The notes: generated by a model from the letters alone, not told the origin. A stretch of DNA of 64,000 nucleotides from Pseudomonas fluorescens NCIMB 11764 (GCF_000293885.2 NZ_CP010945.1:5414001-5478000); one strand, 5' to 3'; positions 17,305 to 26,358 are shown, counted from the first letter of the stretch. A program made the numbers and translations.

Positions 17305-18624
17305 TCAGGCACCTGTCTTATTGAAAGTTTTACGATTGATACGAGCGCGCAGAGTCAGGGCCGCCAGGGTACCGAGCAGGCCGACGAAGGCGATGTAGCC
17401 GAAATACAGCTTGTAACCAAAAGCGCCGGGGAAATGCTCGGTGAGGTAGCCGTTGATCAAGGGAATGAACGCGTCGGGCATATAACCGACCACCGAGACA
17501 ATGCCGATTGCCAGGCCGGTGATGCGCAGCGGGATGTTGCAGGTGTCGAGGATCGCCCAGTACAAACCGCGAATGGCGTAGGTCATCAGGCCGATGAAAA
17601 TCACCGTGCCGATCAACAGGCCCATGCTGTTGAGTGCCGGGAACACGATCAGGCCGACCATCGCCAATGTCGCGAGGAACAGCGCCACGATCAGCACCGA
17701 AATGTTGGAAAACCTGTCACCGAGCCAGCCACCGCCGATCCCGCCAATCGGGCGCATCCACAACTTGATGGTCGTGATGGTGCCGGCCATGACGGCGGTC
17801 ATGCCGCCGCCCTGCAGATAATCGGAGAAACTGTAGGTGGCCCAGAAGATGTGATAACCGCAGAACACGATGGCCGTCACCAGCCACAACTCGGGGATTT
17901 TCACCAGCGTGGCCAGGTCGCTGAGCAGGTTGTATTTGCCCTTCTCCACCGCCGCGGTGCTGTCCATCGACTTCGGGTCCTTGATCAGCACCAGCACACA
18001 GCCGATGGCGATACAGGTGAAGGCATAGAGGTAAACCACGTGCTTGAAGCCTTGCGCCGCCGACTCGCCACGGGTTTCGGTGGCGAAGGCAAACAGCCCC
18101 AGCGCAACGGTCGCCAGCAACGCTTCGACCAGGCCGCGACCGCCATCAAGGATGCCGAAGAACCGGCCTTGCTCGGTGTGATGGGCGATCATCTTCACGC
18201 GCTTGAGCACCGAGGCCCAGAACGTCAGGCCGGTGGTCAGCCCCCAGCAACCGAAGATGATCATCAGCCCGGTCAGCGACGGCGCAGTGGAATACCAAAG
18301 GCCCAATGCACCGGTAGCAACCAGCGAGAAGAAAATCAGAAAACGCGGGGCGATGCGGTCGGCCAGCCAACCGCTCGGCAAGTAGCTCAGGAGGAAAATC
18401 GTACCGAGCATCGAGTACAGATAACCCAGCTCGCTGTGGTTGATCTGGAACACCTCGAGCATGGTGGTCTGGTAGACCTGACGCAGGTACAGGATCGGGT
18501 AGATCGCACCGGCGGCCAGCACCAGGAGCATCAGTTGGACATAGCGACTTCCCTTGTCACTGTGGCTTTTTGAACCCGCGTTCGAACCCTGAACAGCGGC
18601 AGCAGTGGATGCATGCTTGGACAT
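17305..18624 (-). CDS. MFS transporter (YihN-like)
   Basis: A 439-residue permease with about 12 predicted membrane segments. The N-terminal cytoplasmic tail is about 28 residues. The loop 2-3 signature appears as PSGWLADRIAPRFLIFFSL, and GGGWLGDRF is the matching motif in the second half. Overall it resembles the YihN branch of the major facilitator superfamily, often linked to sugar or sugar-acid clusters. It lies between the ALDH (84 nt upstream) and the enolase-superfamily gene (1 nt downstream), so it most likely imports the substrate of this operon. Confidence 0.88.
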   Translation of the reverse strand: MSKHASTAAAVQGSNAGSKSHSDKGSRYVQLMLLVLAAGAIYPILYLRQVYQTTMLEVFQINHSELGYLYSMLGTIFLLSYLPSGWLADRIAPRFLIFFSLVATGALGLWYSTAPSLTGLMIIFGCWGLTTGLTFWASVLKRVKMIAHHTEQGRFFGILDGGRGLVEALLATVALGLFAFATETRGESAAQGFKHVVYLYAFTCIAIGCVLVLIKDPKSMDSTAAVEKGKYNLLSDLATLVKIPELWLVTAIVFCGYHIFWATYSFSDYLQGGGMTAVMAGTITTIKLWMRPIGGIGGGWLGDRFSNISVLIVALFLATLAMVGLIVFPALNSMGLLIGTVIFIGLMTYAIRGLYWAILDTCNIPLRITGLAIGIVSVVGYMPDAFIPLINGYLTEHFPGAFGYKLYFGYIAFVGLLGTLAALTLRARINRKTFNKTGA

Positions 18625-18707
18625 TGATGTGACCTCGGGCAGCCCGGTGACCGGGCGCCCCTGATAATTGTTTTTATGGGTGCAGCGTGAGGCGTTTTAC
18701 CGGTGGA

Positions 18708-20138
18708 TCAATACTTCATGACCACAAGCCGGGTCTGAGTGAATTCGAGCATGCCGTGCTTGCCGTCATCGCCGCCCAGGCCCGAGCGTTTCCACCCGGC
18801 GTGAAAGCCCTGGTACGGGTCCGCCGGGGTGCGATTGACGTACAACTCGCCGGCTTCAATGGCGTTGGCGACTTTCATCGTGGTGCGGTAGTTCTCGGTG
18901 TACAGCACCGACGACAGGCCAAACTGATGGTCGTTGGCCAAGGCCAGCGCTTCGTCGATGTCGCGGTACTTGAGCACCGGCAGCACTGGACCGAAGATTT
19001 CTTCCTGGACGATTTCCATGTCCTGACGGCAGCCGCTGAGCAGGGTCGGCGGGTAGAAGTGACCTTTGCCCTGCGGAATAAAACCGCCTGTTTCCAGTAC
19101 AGCACCGGCGGCGACGGCGCGCTCGACCATGGCGTGGATGTTCTGCTGCGCACTGGCGTTGACCAATGGCCCCATCCGACTGGCGTCGGTGGCGCGGTCG
19201 CCGAATGTCACGGCACTGATTTTACTTTTGAGCAAGGCGAGGAATGGCTCGTAGATGCTTTCCTGCACGTAGACCCGCTCCACCGCCGTGCACAACTGAC
19301 CGCAGTGGGTGGTCTTGGAGGCAACAATCGCTGTGGCGGCGGCTTCAAGGTCAGCATCGGCTTCGATGATCGCCGGGGTCTTGCCGCCCAGTTCCAGCGA
19401 CGGCTTGGCGATGTTGGCCTTGCAGTAATCGAGCACGATACGCCCGGCGTTGACGCTGCCGGTCAGGGTGATCAAGCCGACGGCCTTGTGCGTGCAAACG
19501 GCAGCGGCGGTGGCGTGGTCCATGGTCAGGATGTTGATCACGCCCGCAGGCATGGTGGATTGCTGCACAGCCTTGGCGATTTCGAACGCGGACGTCGGTG
19601 TGTTGTTGCTTGGACGCACGACCACGGTGTTGCCGGCAATCAGCGCCGGGGCAATTTTGCGCAGCAACGTATAGACCGGGTAGTTGAACGGAATCAGGCA
19701 CGCGACTACGCCAATCGGCTCGCGGTGCAGGAACAGGCTTTCGTTCGGGGCGTCGCTGGGAATGATCTCGCCTTCGATACGACGCGCCCATTCGGCGTGG
19801 TAGCGGGTGATCTGCGCGGCGTAACGGGCTTCGTTGCTGGCGTCAGCGACGCTCTTGCCGGATTCGGCGGCCAAGGCTTTACCGATGTTCTCGGCACCGG
19901 CATCGAGTGCATCGGCAAGCGAACGCAGGTGTTCGGCACGCTCGATGCTGGTGAGTGTGGCCCAGGCTTTCTGTGCCGCAGCGGCCGCTTCGACTGCGGC
20001 GGTGGCTTCATCGGCATTGGCCGCTGAAACATGGCCCACCAGCGCTTCGGTCGCGGGGTTGTACACCGCGATCAGCGCTTCGCTGGCGGGTTCGATGAAG
20101 TGGCCGTTAACAAAATTTCGCTCGAGTCGCATGTGCAT
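18708..20138 (-). CDS. NAD-dependent aldehyde dehydrogenase (lactaldehyde/glycolaldehyde dehydrogenase, AldA-like)
   Basis: A 476-residue ALDH superfamily enzyme. The catalytic Cys is in HCGQLCTAVERVYV, the general-base Glu in LELGGKTP, and the Rossmann turn in TGSVNAGR. The C-terminus (NRTPADPYQGFHAGWKRSG, then DGKHG) matches the AldA type of E. coli, which oxidises lactaldehyde and glycolaldehyde. It is the first gene of the leftward operon with MFS, enolase-superfamily and GMC genes. About 50 nt upstream lies a motif also found in front of the porin. An in-frame ATG two codons further on (20132) is an alternative start. Confidence 0.9.
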   Translation of the reverse strand: MHMRLERNFVNGHFIEPASEALIAVYNPATEALVGHVSAANADEATAAVEAAAAAQKAWATLTSIERAEHLRSLADALDAGAENIGKALAAESGKSVADASNEARYAAQITRYHAEWARRIEGEIIPSDAPNESLFLHREPIGVVACLIPFNYPVYTLLRKIAPALIAGNTVVVRPSNNTPTSAFEIAKAVQQSTMPAGVINILTMDHATAAAVCTHKAVGLITLTGSVNAGRIVLDYCKANIAKPSLELGGKTPAIIEADADLEAAATAIVASKTTHCGQLCTAVERVYVQESIYEPFLALLKSKISAVTFGDRATDASRMGPLVNASAQQNIHAMVERAVAAGAVLETGGFIPQGKGHFYPPTLLSGCRQDMEIVQEEIFGPVLPVLKYRDIDEALALANDHQFGLSSVLYTENYRTTMKVANAIEAGELYVNRTPADPYQGFHAGWKRSGLGGDDGKHGMLEFTQTRLVVMKY

Positions 20139-20187
20139 CGCCCATCGTTGTTTTTATCCAGTGAGATGCAGTCTTGGCATCTGACCG

Positions 20188-20203
20188 GCATTGAACAAAC
20201 GAT
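20188..20203 (-). promoter_or_regulatory. Shared regulon motif upstream of the ALDH operon
   Basis: Read towards the ALDH start the sequence is ATCGTTTGTTCAAYGC (here with T at Y), about 50 nt before the start codon. The same 16-mer pattern in the same orientation precedes the porin at 21388-21403. A shared regulator for both units is inferred, perhaps the LysR protein encoded between them. Confidence 0.5.
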
Positions 20204-20216
20204 TTATTGAGCGATG

Positions 20217-20239
20217 TAACATTCAAAAAAAGAATGTTA
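20217..20239. promoter_or_regulatory. Inverted repeat upstream of the ALDH operon
   Basis: TAACATTC-N7-GAATGTTA, perfect 8-bp arms around an A7 spacer, lies about 80 nt before the ALDH start. It is suitable as a dimeric regulator site. The binding protein is unknown. A degraded REP pair follows at about 20262-20339. Confidence 0.4.
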
Positions 20240-20342
20240 TATCCAGGTCGACGCAGAACCCTGCGGGAGAGGGCTTGCCCGCGATGGCGGCGGCACATCA
20301 GCCTCTTTTTGACTGACAGATCGTTACCGCGGGCAAGGGTGA

Positions 20343-21275
20343 TCAGAGAGCAGCGGTCGAGGGTTCAAGCTGCCGTTGCGCCAACCAGATCTCCTCCTGC
20401 AACCACTGACTGAACACCTGCAATTGCGGCATCTGCGTCTGCTCCGGCCGGGTCACCAGCCAGTAGGACTGGTGGCCTTCGACATGCACGTTGAGCACCT
20501 GGGTCAACTGCCCGCTGGCCAGTTCCGGGGCGACCATGTGCCAGTCGGCAATAGTGATGCCCAACCCGTCGGTGGCCGCGCGGATCGCCAGGTCCAGCAA
20601 GTCGAACTCGTAGCCGCCCTGGGTATCGACGCCGGTGATGCGCGCCGCGTCCAGCCAGTGTTTCCAGGTCAGATAGCGCTGGTCTTCCCGGGCGAGCACG
20701 TGCAGCAGCGTCAGGCGATTGAGGTCGATGCCCTGCTCGCTCCATTCCCGCGCATACAAGGTCGGTGCGCACACCGCGATATGCCGCTCCTGAATCAGCA
20801 GGGAGCTGTCCATGCCATCCCATTCCCCGTCGCCGAACCGGATCGCGCAATCCAGCGTGCTGGTTTCCGCAAGGCTGTCCTGCAAGCGCGTGGTGATGCT
20901 CAGTTCCAGCTCCGGATGCTTCTCGCGCAACCGGCCCAGACGCGGCATCAGCCAGCGATTGGTAAAGGTCGGCGGCGCGTTGATGTGCAGGCGATTGGAA
21001 TGGGTTTTCTGCTGGATGCTGCGTACCGTCAGCTCGATCTTGTCGAAGGACTGATGCAGCGCCCGCAGCAGAATGCGCCCGGCGCTGGTCAGTTCAAGGT
21101 GATGGTGACGGCGCTCCAGCAAGCTTTCGTCGAGCTGTTCCTCCAGTTGCCGCACCTGGCGACTGACCGCACTCTGAGTCACGTTCAACAGTTCGGCGGC
21201 GCGGGTGAAGCTGCCCGTGCTGCCGGCCACTTCAAAGGCTTTCAGCGCGTTGAGGCCGGGCATTTTGCGTTTCAT
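20343..21275 (-). CDS. LysR family transcriptional regulator (GcvA-like)
   Basis: A 310-residue LysR protein of the GcvA type. It has the LNALKAFEVAGSTGSFTRAAELL start, the HTH core TQSAVSRQVRQLEEQL, and the effector domain with RLHINAPPTFTNRWLMPRLG. It sits between the leftward catabolic operon (start 20138) and the rightward porin (21460) and is the natural candidate regulator of both. The effector is presumably a metabolite of the pathway. Confidence 0.9.
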   Translation of the reverse strand: MKRKMPGLNALKAFEVAGSTGSFTRAAELLNVTQSAVSRQVRQLEEQLDESLLERRHHHLELTSAGRILLRALHQSFDKIELTVRSIQQKTHSNRLHINAPPTFTNRWLMPRLGRLREKHPELELSITTRLQDSLAETSTLDCAIRFGDGEWDGMDSSLLIQERHIAVCAPTLYAREWSEQGIDLNRLTLLHVLAREDQRYLTWKHWLDAARITGVDTQGGYEFDLLDLAIRAATDGLGITIADWHMVAPELASGQLTQVLNVHVEGHQSYWLVTRPEQTQMPQLQVFSQWLQEEIWLAQRQLEPSTAAL

Positions 21276-21387
21276 GGAAGGCTCTCAAGGTGGATGACAA
21301 GGCGTAAAGCATCCCACGCCGACGATGAATTGTCCTACAGGATTTTCCCAGTAACATGCATTTGATGAAGGTTTCGACGCATTTTTT

Positions 21388-21403
21388 ATCGTTTGTTCAA
21401 CGC
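21388..21403 (+). promoter_or_regulatory. Shared regulon motif upstream of the porin
   Basis: ATCGTTTGTTCAAYGC (C at Y), about 57 nt upstream of the porin start, is the same motif and orientation as upstream of the ALDH operon (20188-20203). Confidence 0.5.
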
Positions 21404-21459
21404 AGCGCTGATGGCAAGACTGGCCAGCATCTCTAATAAAAATAAACGAGAGCTGACCC

Positions 21460-22638
21460 ATGCCCCTCCCTGCTTCCCTGCGCCTTAGTCCGTCGTACCT
21501 CGCTCTGCTCTGCACCTTTGCCGCGCCCGCCATGGCGGTACAAGTCACCGACAACCTCGACCTCGGCGGCGCCGTTCGCGCACGCTGGGATTACGACCCC
21601 GACCGCGACATCCAGAAGTTCGGCCTGGACACCGTGTTCCTTAGCGCCAAGTACAACTCCGACAGCTGGATCGGTGAGGCTCAGTACCGTTTCTACGGAC
21701 GCTCCTACCCGTACCAGTACACCAAGGACTACGGTGATATTCAGTTCGCCAAGTTTGCGTGGGCCGGTTACAAGTTCAACCCCGACCAGCAAGTACAGGT
21801 AGGCCTGAACACAGTGCCATTCGGTTTGCAGCCCTATTTCGGCAGCACCTTCTACGAAACCCTGGGCAACGTCATCGGCCTTGAGGATGTGCAGCAGATC
21901 GGCGCCAAGTACATCCAGCAAAGTGGCGACTGGAACGTCCAGGCCGGCTATTACCTGCGCCCGGCGTGGCAAGGCAAAGGCACCAGCAAGGGCGTGACCT
22001 ACTCCAGCGTGGTGTCCGGGGCCGACAGCTACGTCGGCGATGGCAGCGACAACCAGGAACGCAACACCGTGGTGCTACGGGTGGCCAAGTCGCTGGACCT
22101 GGGGCCCTGGAAATCGGAAGTCGGGATCTCCGGCCTGACCTCGACCCTGGAAAACAAGGACACCGACAACGACGGCCGACGCAACGCCGTGGCCGTGCAC
22201 TACCTGGGCAAGAACGGTCCGTGGGGCGTGCAATTGCAAGCGGCGCGGCAACAGATGTCGCCGCGCAACGCCGGCACTGATGAAGTGGTAACGCTGGGTG
22301 GTTATGACGGCACCTACAACGTCGCCAGTCGCGGCAACCTGTACGTGGCGGACCTGAGTTATGACGTGGCCGGCAAGTACCTGTTCGACCAGATCAGCGG
22401 CGTGAAGCTGTACGCCAACTACAGCGCCTTCGACAAATCCGCCGACGAGTTCAAGACCTCGCAACGGATGATTCTCGGTACCTCGTTTTCCTTCAGCAAA
22501 CTGTGGATCGCGACTGAGTGGCTGTATGGCAAGAATGATCCGTACATTGGTGGCAGCAGCTACACCCAGAGCCTGGGCGCTGGCGGGACTGATCATTGGG
22601 AGAATCAGTTGTACATGAACATTGGGTATTACTTCTGA
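21460..22638 (+). CDS. Outer-membrane porin-like protein
   Basis: A 392-residue protein with a signal peptide ending at about AAPAMA (residue 26). The mature sequence is rich in alternating aromatic/polar beta-strands (VGLNTVPFGLQPYFGSTFYE, YLFDQISGVKLYANYSAF) and ends in Tyr-Tyr-Phe, the usual C-terminal aromatic of outer-membrane barrels. It resembles uncharacterised Pseudomonas carbohydrate-porin-like proteins rather than OprD. The shared upstream motif links it to the ALDH/MFS/enolase/GMC operon, so it probably lets the same substrate cross the outer membrane. Confidence 0.82.
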   Translation: MPLPASLRLSPSYLALLCTFAAPAMAVQVTDNLDLGGAVRARWDYDPDRDIQKFGLDTVFLSAKYNSDSWIGEAQYRFYGRSYPYQYTKDYGDIQFAKFAWAGYKFNPDQQVQVGLNTVPFGLQPYFGSTFYETLGNVIGLEDVQQIGAKYIQQSGDWNVQAGYYLRPAWQGKGTSKGVTYSSVVSGADSYVGDGSDNQERNTVVLRVAKSLDLGPWKSEVGISGLTSTLENKDTDNDGRRNAVAVHYLGKNGPWGVQLQAARQQMSPRNAGTDEVVTLGGYDGTYNVASRGNLYVADLSYDVAGKYLFDQISGVKLYANYSAFDKSADEFKTSQRMILGTSFSFSKLWIATEWLYGKNDPYIGGSSYTQSLGAGGTDHWENQLYMNIGYYF

Positions 22639-22667
22639 TCCAGGATTTTTTGTCGCCTCTAAGTACG

Positions 22668-22730
22668 CCATCGCGGGCAAGCCCGCTTCCACAGGTTCGG
22701 TGATCCTTGTGGGAGCGGGCTTGCCCGCGA
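22668..22730. repeat. Short REP pair (GCGGGCAAGCCCGC type)
   Basis: Two inverted REP palindromes with CGCGGGCAAGCCCGC and GCGGGCTTGCCCGCG cores are separated by about 15 nt, just after the porin stop. They may also serve as a transcription terminator. Confidence 0.8.
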
Positions 22731-22824
22731 AGACGTCCGCCCGAACACCACTTGCATCAGCCCCTTGCTAATAGTCAGATAGGCATTACAAAACCATCCA
22801 AAAACAACAAACCAGGCCTCTGCC

Positions 22825-23700
22825 ATGCGTCAACTGCCCTCGCTCAACATGCTGCGCGTTTTCGAAGAGGTCGCGCGGCATCGCAGTTTCAGCCAGGCGG
22901 CGCTCGGTCTGAACGTCACCCAGGGTGCGGTGAGTCGCCAGATCAAACAGCTCGAAGACTACCTCGGCGTCGCACTCTTCATCCGCACACCCCAGGGCCT
23001 GTCCCTGACCGAAACCGGCAGCGCCCTCTCCCCACACCTCGCGGAAGCCTTCGACCACATCGAACGCGCCCTGCAAGCCGTGCGCGTGCCCAACCTGCGT
23101 CAACGCCTGCGCATCCTCGCGCCACCGACTTGGGCCACGCGCTGGTTGTCGGCGCATTTGCGCGTGTTTTGCCAGCGCTATCCGGACATCAGCCTGAGCG
23201 TGACCAACCAGGCCAGCCACGACAGCCTTGCCGAAATCGACTGCCACATCCGCTTCGGCCTCGAAGCAGCCACCCACTGCAGCAGCCAATTGCTCGTGAT
23301 GGAACGGCATATCGCCGTGGCCAGCCCGGAGCTGTTCAACGATGGCCAGCCACCGGATCTGCGGCAGTTTCCGTTGCTGCACATCCTGCATGACGGCAAG
23401 CGCCTGAAGGTCTGGGAAAACTGGCTGGCGGCGATGGGCCGGGATGATGTCGATGCGGACCAAGGGCTGGAATTCAGCACGCTGGATCAGGTGATCCACA
23501 CTGCGCTGGCGGGCGGTGGCCTGGCGGTGATCGACCGGCAGATGATCGAGAAGGAACTGGCCAATGGCAGTTTGTTGCCGATCACCCCCGTGGAAGTGAT
23601 CGGGCCGTATGGCTATTGGCTGGATGTGGCGAACGACAAACAGGGGTTGTCGAAAGTGCGGTTGTTTACGGATTGGCTGGGGTTGGTCAGTAATCCCTGA
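22825..23700 (+). CDS. LysR family transcriptional regulator (GcvA-like)
   Basis: A 291-residue LysR protein. It starts MRQLPSLNMLRVFEEVARHR; the HTH is at about residues 5-65 (SQAALGLNVTQGAVSRQIKQLEDYLG). The effector domain begins RLRILAPPTWATRWLSAHLR, typical of GcvA-type proteins. It is the second GcvA-like regulator around the porin, on the porin strand but separated from it by a REP pair. Targets are not evident. Confidence 0.9.
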   Translation: MRQLPSLNMLRVFEEVARHRSFSQAALGLNVTQGAVSRQIKQLEDYLGVALFIRTPQGLSLTETGSALSPHLAEAFDHIERALQAVRVPNLRQRLRILAPPTWATRWLSAHLRVFCQRYPDISLSVTNQASHDSLAEIDCHIRFGLEAATHCSSQLLVMERHIAVASPELFNDGQPPDLRQFPLLHILHDGKRLKVWENWLAAMGRDDVDADQGLEFSTLDQVIHTALAGGGLAVIDRQMIEKELANGSLLPITPVEVIGPYGYWLDVANDKQGLSKVRLFTDWLGLVSNP

Positions 23701-23717
23701 AACAGTGATATTCCCCC

Positions 23718-23801
23718 TGTGGGAGCGAGCCTGCTCGCGATGAGGGCATTACATTCAACATTGATGTTGACTGATCCACCGCCATCGCGAGCAGGCTCGC
23801 T
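23718..23801. repeat. REPIN interrupted by the IS110 element
   Basis: The left REP (TGTGGGAGCGAGCCTGCTCG) and mirrored right REP (CGCGAGCAGGCTCGCT) surround a small palindrome at 23750-23770. The right REP breaks off at GCTCGCT. Its expected continuation CCCACATTTGATC is found after the IS110 element at 24969. Confidence 0.8.
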
Positions 23802-24000
23802 TGTATGTTTAGACTTGAAGGGGTGGGTGGGACTAAAGCTCGTCATCTGACTCTGACCAGTACAGACCGTGGGAGACTTCGTCCCACCCCTTCACCTAAT
23901 GCGCCGATAAGGAATGCATCGGCTCGGACCGACGATAGAAACAAGCCAGCGCAACGGTGAACCCCGTCAAGTATCTAAACCCTAGCTCGGAGGGTGTGCC
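23802..24000 (+). ncRNA. Candidate bridge RNA region of the IS110 element
   Basis: The 199 nt between the IS left edge and the recombinase start is the place where IS110-group elements encode the bridge RNA. Hairpins are visible: GTGGGA-N7-TCCCAC at about 23869-23888, and CCGAT/ATCGG further on. GCTCG (23838-23842) equals part of the left target. GTGGGAG (23869-23875) is the reverse complement of the right target CTCCCAC, as expected for left and right target guides. The transcript ends are unknown. Confidence 0.5.
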
Positions 24001-24963
24001 ATGACAATCCTGGATTCGCAGGTGGTCGTCGGTGTGGATGTGGCGAAGGACGAGATCGTTATCTATCGATCCGACCTGGAAAAGACCCTAAATATCGCGA
24101 ACAAGCGATCAACCTTGAAGCAATGGCTCAAGACGCTGCCAGCGCACAGCGCTATCGCGCTAGAAGCGACCAATATCTATCACCTTGATACAACGGAAAT
24201 GGCCCATGAAATGGGCCATGACGTTTACGTCATCGATGGCAGTCGCCTCAACAAATACCGCGATGGAATAGGCATGAGGGCGAAAACAGATACGTTGGAT
24301 GCCGAGCTGCTGGCCCGTTACTTGAGCCGCGAATCCGACAGATTGAGGATCTGGAATCCGCCACCGAAGGCTTACACACAAATGAAAAGCCTGCTTCGCC
24401 GTCGGGCTCAGTTGGTCCGGGCCTGTGTTGCACTCAAGCAGAGCTGGAAAAACGAATCCTTGCTGAAAGAGCACTTCAACCAGCTTCTGGCCGCCATTGC
24501 CCAGTTCGAAAAGATGATTCAGAAAACGCTCAAGGAAATTGCTGAGGAAGGTGGGATTGATGATCAGGTGAAGCGTTGCCAGGCCATCGAGGGCGTAGGG
24601 CTCCTGACGGCCACCGCAGCGGCCACTGCTTTTATGCGTGGGGAATTTGCCAACAGCGACGAGTACGTCGCCTTCCTCGGCATGGATCCGCGTGTGAGGC
24701 AGTCAGGACAAAAGGATCAAAAGCGCCGACTCTCTAAACGAGGGGACTCGGAGTTCCGGCGCTTGTTTCACAATAGCGCTATGGCTGCCAGCCGTTCGCC
24801 GACCTGGAAGCCGTACTACGAACGCTATCTGGCCAGAGGTCTAAAAGGCACTCAGGCCTTGGTTATCCTGGCACGCAAGCTGGCCAGAGTGATGTTTGCC
24901 CTGATGAAAAACCAAACCGAATACAAGCCAAATTCTATGTTTGGGTGTTCCCCCCAAACATAG
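24001..24963 (+). CDS. IS110 family transposase (DEDD recombinase)
   Basis: A 320-residue protein. The N-terminal RuvC-like DEDD domain shows Asp13 in VGVDVAKDE, the acidic ALEATN, and KTDTLDAELLARYL. The C-terminal Transposase_20 domain has FLGMDPRVRQSGQKDQKRRL and the Ser-containing RRLFHNSAMAASRS. The length is normal and no frameshift is seen, so it looks intact. The stop TAG at 24961 lies inside the right-end hairpin. IS110 recombinases work with a bridge RNA encoded in the element. Confidence 0.95.
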   Translation: MTILDSQVVVGVDVAKDEIVIYRSDLEKTLNIANKRSTLKQWLKTLPAHSAIALEATNIYHLDTTEMAHEMGHDVYVIDGSRLNKYRDGIGMRAKTDTLDAELLARYLSRESDRLRIWNPPPKAYTQMKSLLRRRAQLVRACVALKQSWKNESLLKEHFNQLLAAIAQFEKMIQKTLKEIAEEGGIDDQVKRCQAIEGVGLLTATAAATAFMRGEFANSDEYVAFLGMDPRVRQSGQKDQKRRLSKRGDSEFRRLFHNSAMAASRSPTWKPYYERYLARGLKGTQALVILARKLARVMFALMKNQTEYKPNSMFGCSPQT

Positions 24964-24966
24964 AAT
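24932..24966. repeat. Right-end hairpin of the IS110 element
   Basis: Perfect 14-bp arms ATTCTATGTTTGGG (24932-24945) and CCCAAACATAGAAT (24953-24966) with a 7-nt loop immediately precede the CT core. The transposase stop codon lies in the second arm. It may act as terminator or as an end-recognition structure. Confidence 0.8.
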
Positions 24967-24993
24967 CTCCCACATTTGATCCGTCGTAAACCT

Positions 24994-26358
24994 TTAGACC
25001 GGTGTCGCGACTTTTGCTGCCAGCGGAACGCCCGCTTCGACCGGACTCTGCGCCTTGCACGCCTGGCTCAACGTCAACGATTTGGTCTCCGGCGCCCAGG
25101 CCCAGGACAACAACGCGCCCAGAGCCAGAATCGCCGCCAGTATCCCCATGGTCGGACTCAAGCCAATTCCCGCCACACTCACCGGCAACAGGAACGTGCT
25201 GACCGCCGAGCCCAAACGACTCACTGCCGTCGCCAGGCCGATCCCGCTGGCCCGCACTTCGGTCGGGAAGCTCTCGGCCGGGAACACGCCCACCAGATTG
25301 CTCACCGCCGACAACACCAGGGTGAACAGCCCGAACACCAGCACCATCAGGAACGCTGCGCTACTCGGCAACACGGCCAACATGAACAACGCCACCGCCA
25401 GGATGATGAACGAGTTGATCAGGAACCCGCGTCGCGAGAACTTGATCGTGCACCAGATCCCGATCAACGCGCCGAGGATCAGCAACAGGTTCAGCATCAG
25501 CTCGGTGCCGAAGCCTTCGGCCAGGCCCATCTTCTGCAGGATCGACGGCAAGAAGGTGTAGATGGCGAAATACGGCATCACGATGCACACGAAGAACAGG
25601 CAGTTGAACGCGGTGCGCTTGCGGTATTCGCGACTGAACAACACCGCATAGCCAGAACGGGTTTCGGTGGACTGGGTTTCGTCGAGCTCGACGTTGGCAC
25701 CCAGGTGTTTTTTGACGATGGCTCGGGCCTCGGCAATCCGGCCCTGATTGACCAACCAGCGCGGAGACTCTGGCGTGCCGATGCGGGCGATCAGAATCAA
25801 CGCCGCCGGGATCGCCGACGAGGCCAGCATCCAGCGCCAGGCATCGTCGCCAAGGCTGAGCATGGCGGTGCCGACGAAAGTTGCGGCGACGTAACCGAAG
25901 GTCCAGATCACGCTGAACGAACCCAGCAATACACCCCGGTGTTTCTTCGGCGCGAACTCGGCGAGCATGGCGTGGCCGACACTGAAGTCACCACCCAGGC
26001 CGATACCGATCAGCACCCGACAGAGAAACAGGCCCATGGCCGTTTCAGCGTAGAACTGCATGACCGAGGCGATGGTGATCAACACGAAGCTGACCAGGAA
26101 AATTTTCTGCCGGCCGACCTTGTCGGAAATCCAGCCGAAAAACAGGCTGCCGAGAAACAGCCCGATCAGCGCCGATGCGCCGATCAGCCCCTGCCAAAAT
26201 GCATCCAGCTGCATCTGTGGGCTCAGCAGGGTGAAGGCGATACCGATCAGGCCGAGAATGTAGCCGTCGGTGAAATGTGCACCGAAGGTCAGGCCGGCGA
26301 TCTTGAGATGGAAGCGCCCGATGGGCAAGTCGTCGATTTTTACCGGTTGTACGGACAT
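24994..26358 (-). CDS. MFS transporter (sugar/aromatic-acid porter type)
   Basis: A 454-residue permease. The ATG at 26358 follows a GGAG site with 6-nt spacing. It has twelve predicted membrane segments, the loop 2-3 motif FGWISDKVGRQKIFLVSF, RVLIGIGLGGDFSVG in segment 4, and PESPRWLVNQGRIAEAR in the central loop. These are shared by sugar porters and aromatic-acid:H+ symporters. It closes the leftward operon fae-like, aldo/keto reductase, GabD-like ALDH, MFS, and probably imports the substrate. The IS110 element stands directly downstream. Confidence 0.88.
   Translation of the reverse strand: MSVQPVKIDDLPIGRFHLKIAGLTFGAHFTDGYILGLIGIAFTLLSPQMQLDAFWQGLIGASALIGLFLGSLFFGWISDKVGRQKIFLVSFVLITIASVMQFYAETAMGLFLCRVLIGIGLGGDFSVGHAMLAEFAPKKHRGVLLGSFSVIWTFGYVAATFVGTAMLSLGDDAWRWMLASSAIPAALILIARIGTPESPRWLVNQGRIAEARAIVKKHLGANVELDETQSTETRSGYAVLFSREYRKRTAFNCLFFVCIVMPYFAIYTFLPSILQKMGLAEGFGTELMLNLLLILGALIGIWCTIKFSRRGFLINSFIILAVALFMLAVLPSSAAFLMVLVFGLFTLVLSAVSNLVGVFPAESFPTEVRASGIGLATAVSRLGSAVSTFLLPVSVAGIGLSPTMGILAAILALGALLSWAWAPETKSLTLSQACKAQSPVEAGVPLAAKVATPV

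Larger units (their letters stand above)
23802..24968 (+). mobile_element. IS110-family insertion sequence inserted in a REP with a CT core
   Basis: Boundaries come from the split REP. The left half ends ..GGCTCG-CT at 23801, and the right half resumes after a second CT (24967-24968) as CCCACATTTGATC. The element is therefore about 1167 bp with the core dinucleotide CT shared at both ends and no terminal inverted repeats, as in IS621-type IS110 elements that target REP sequences. It comprises a 199-nt non-coding left end, one recombinase gene, and a right-end hairpin (24932-24966) that contains the stop codon. Confidence 0.82.
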
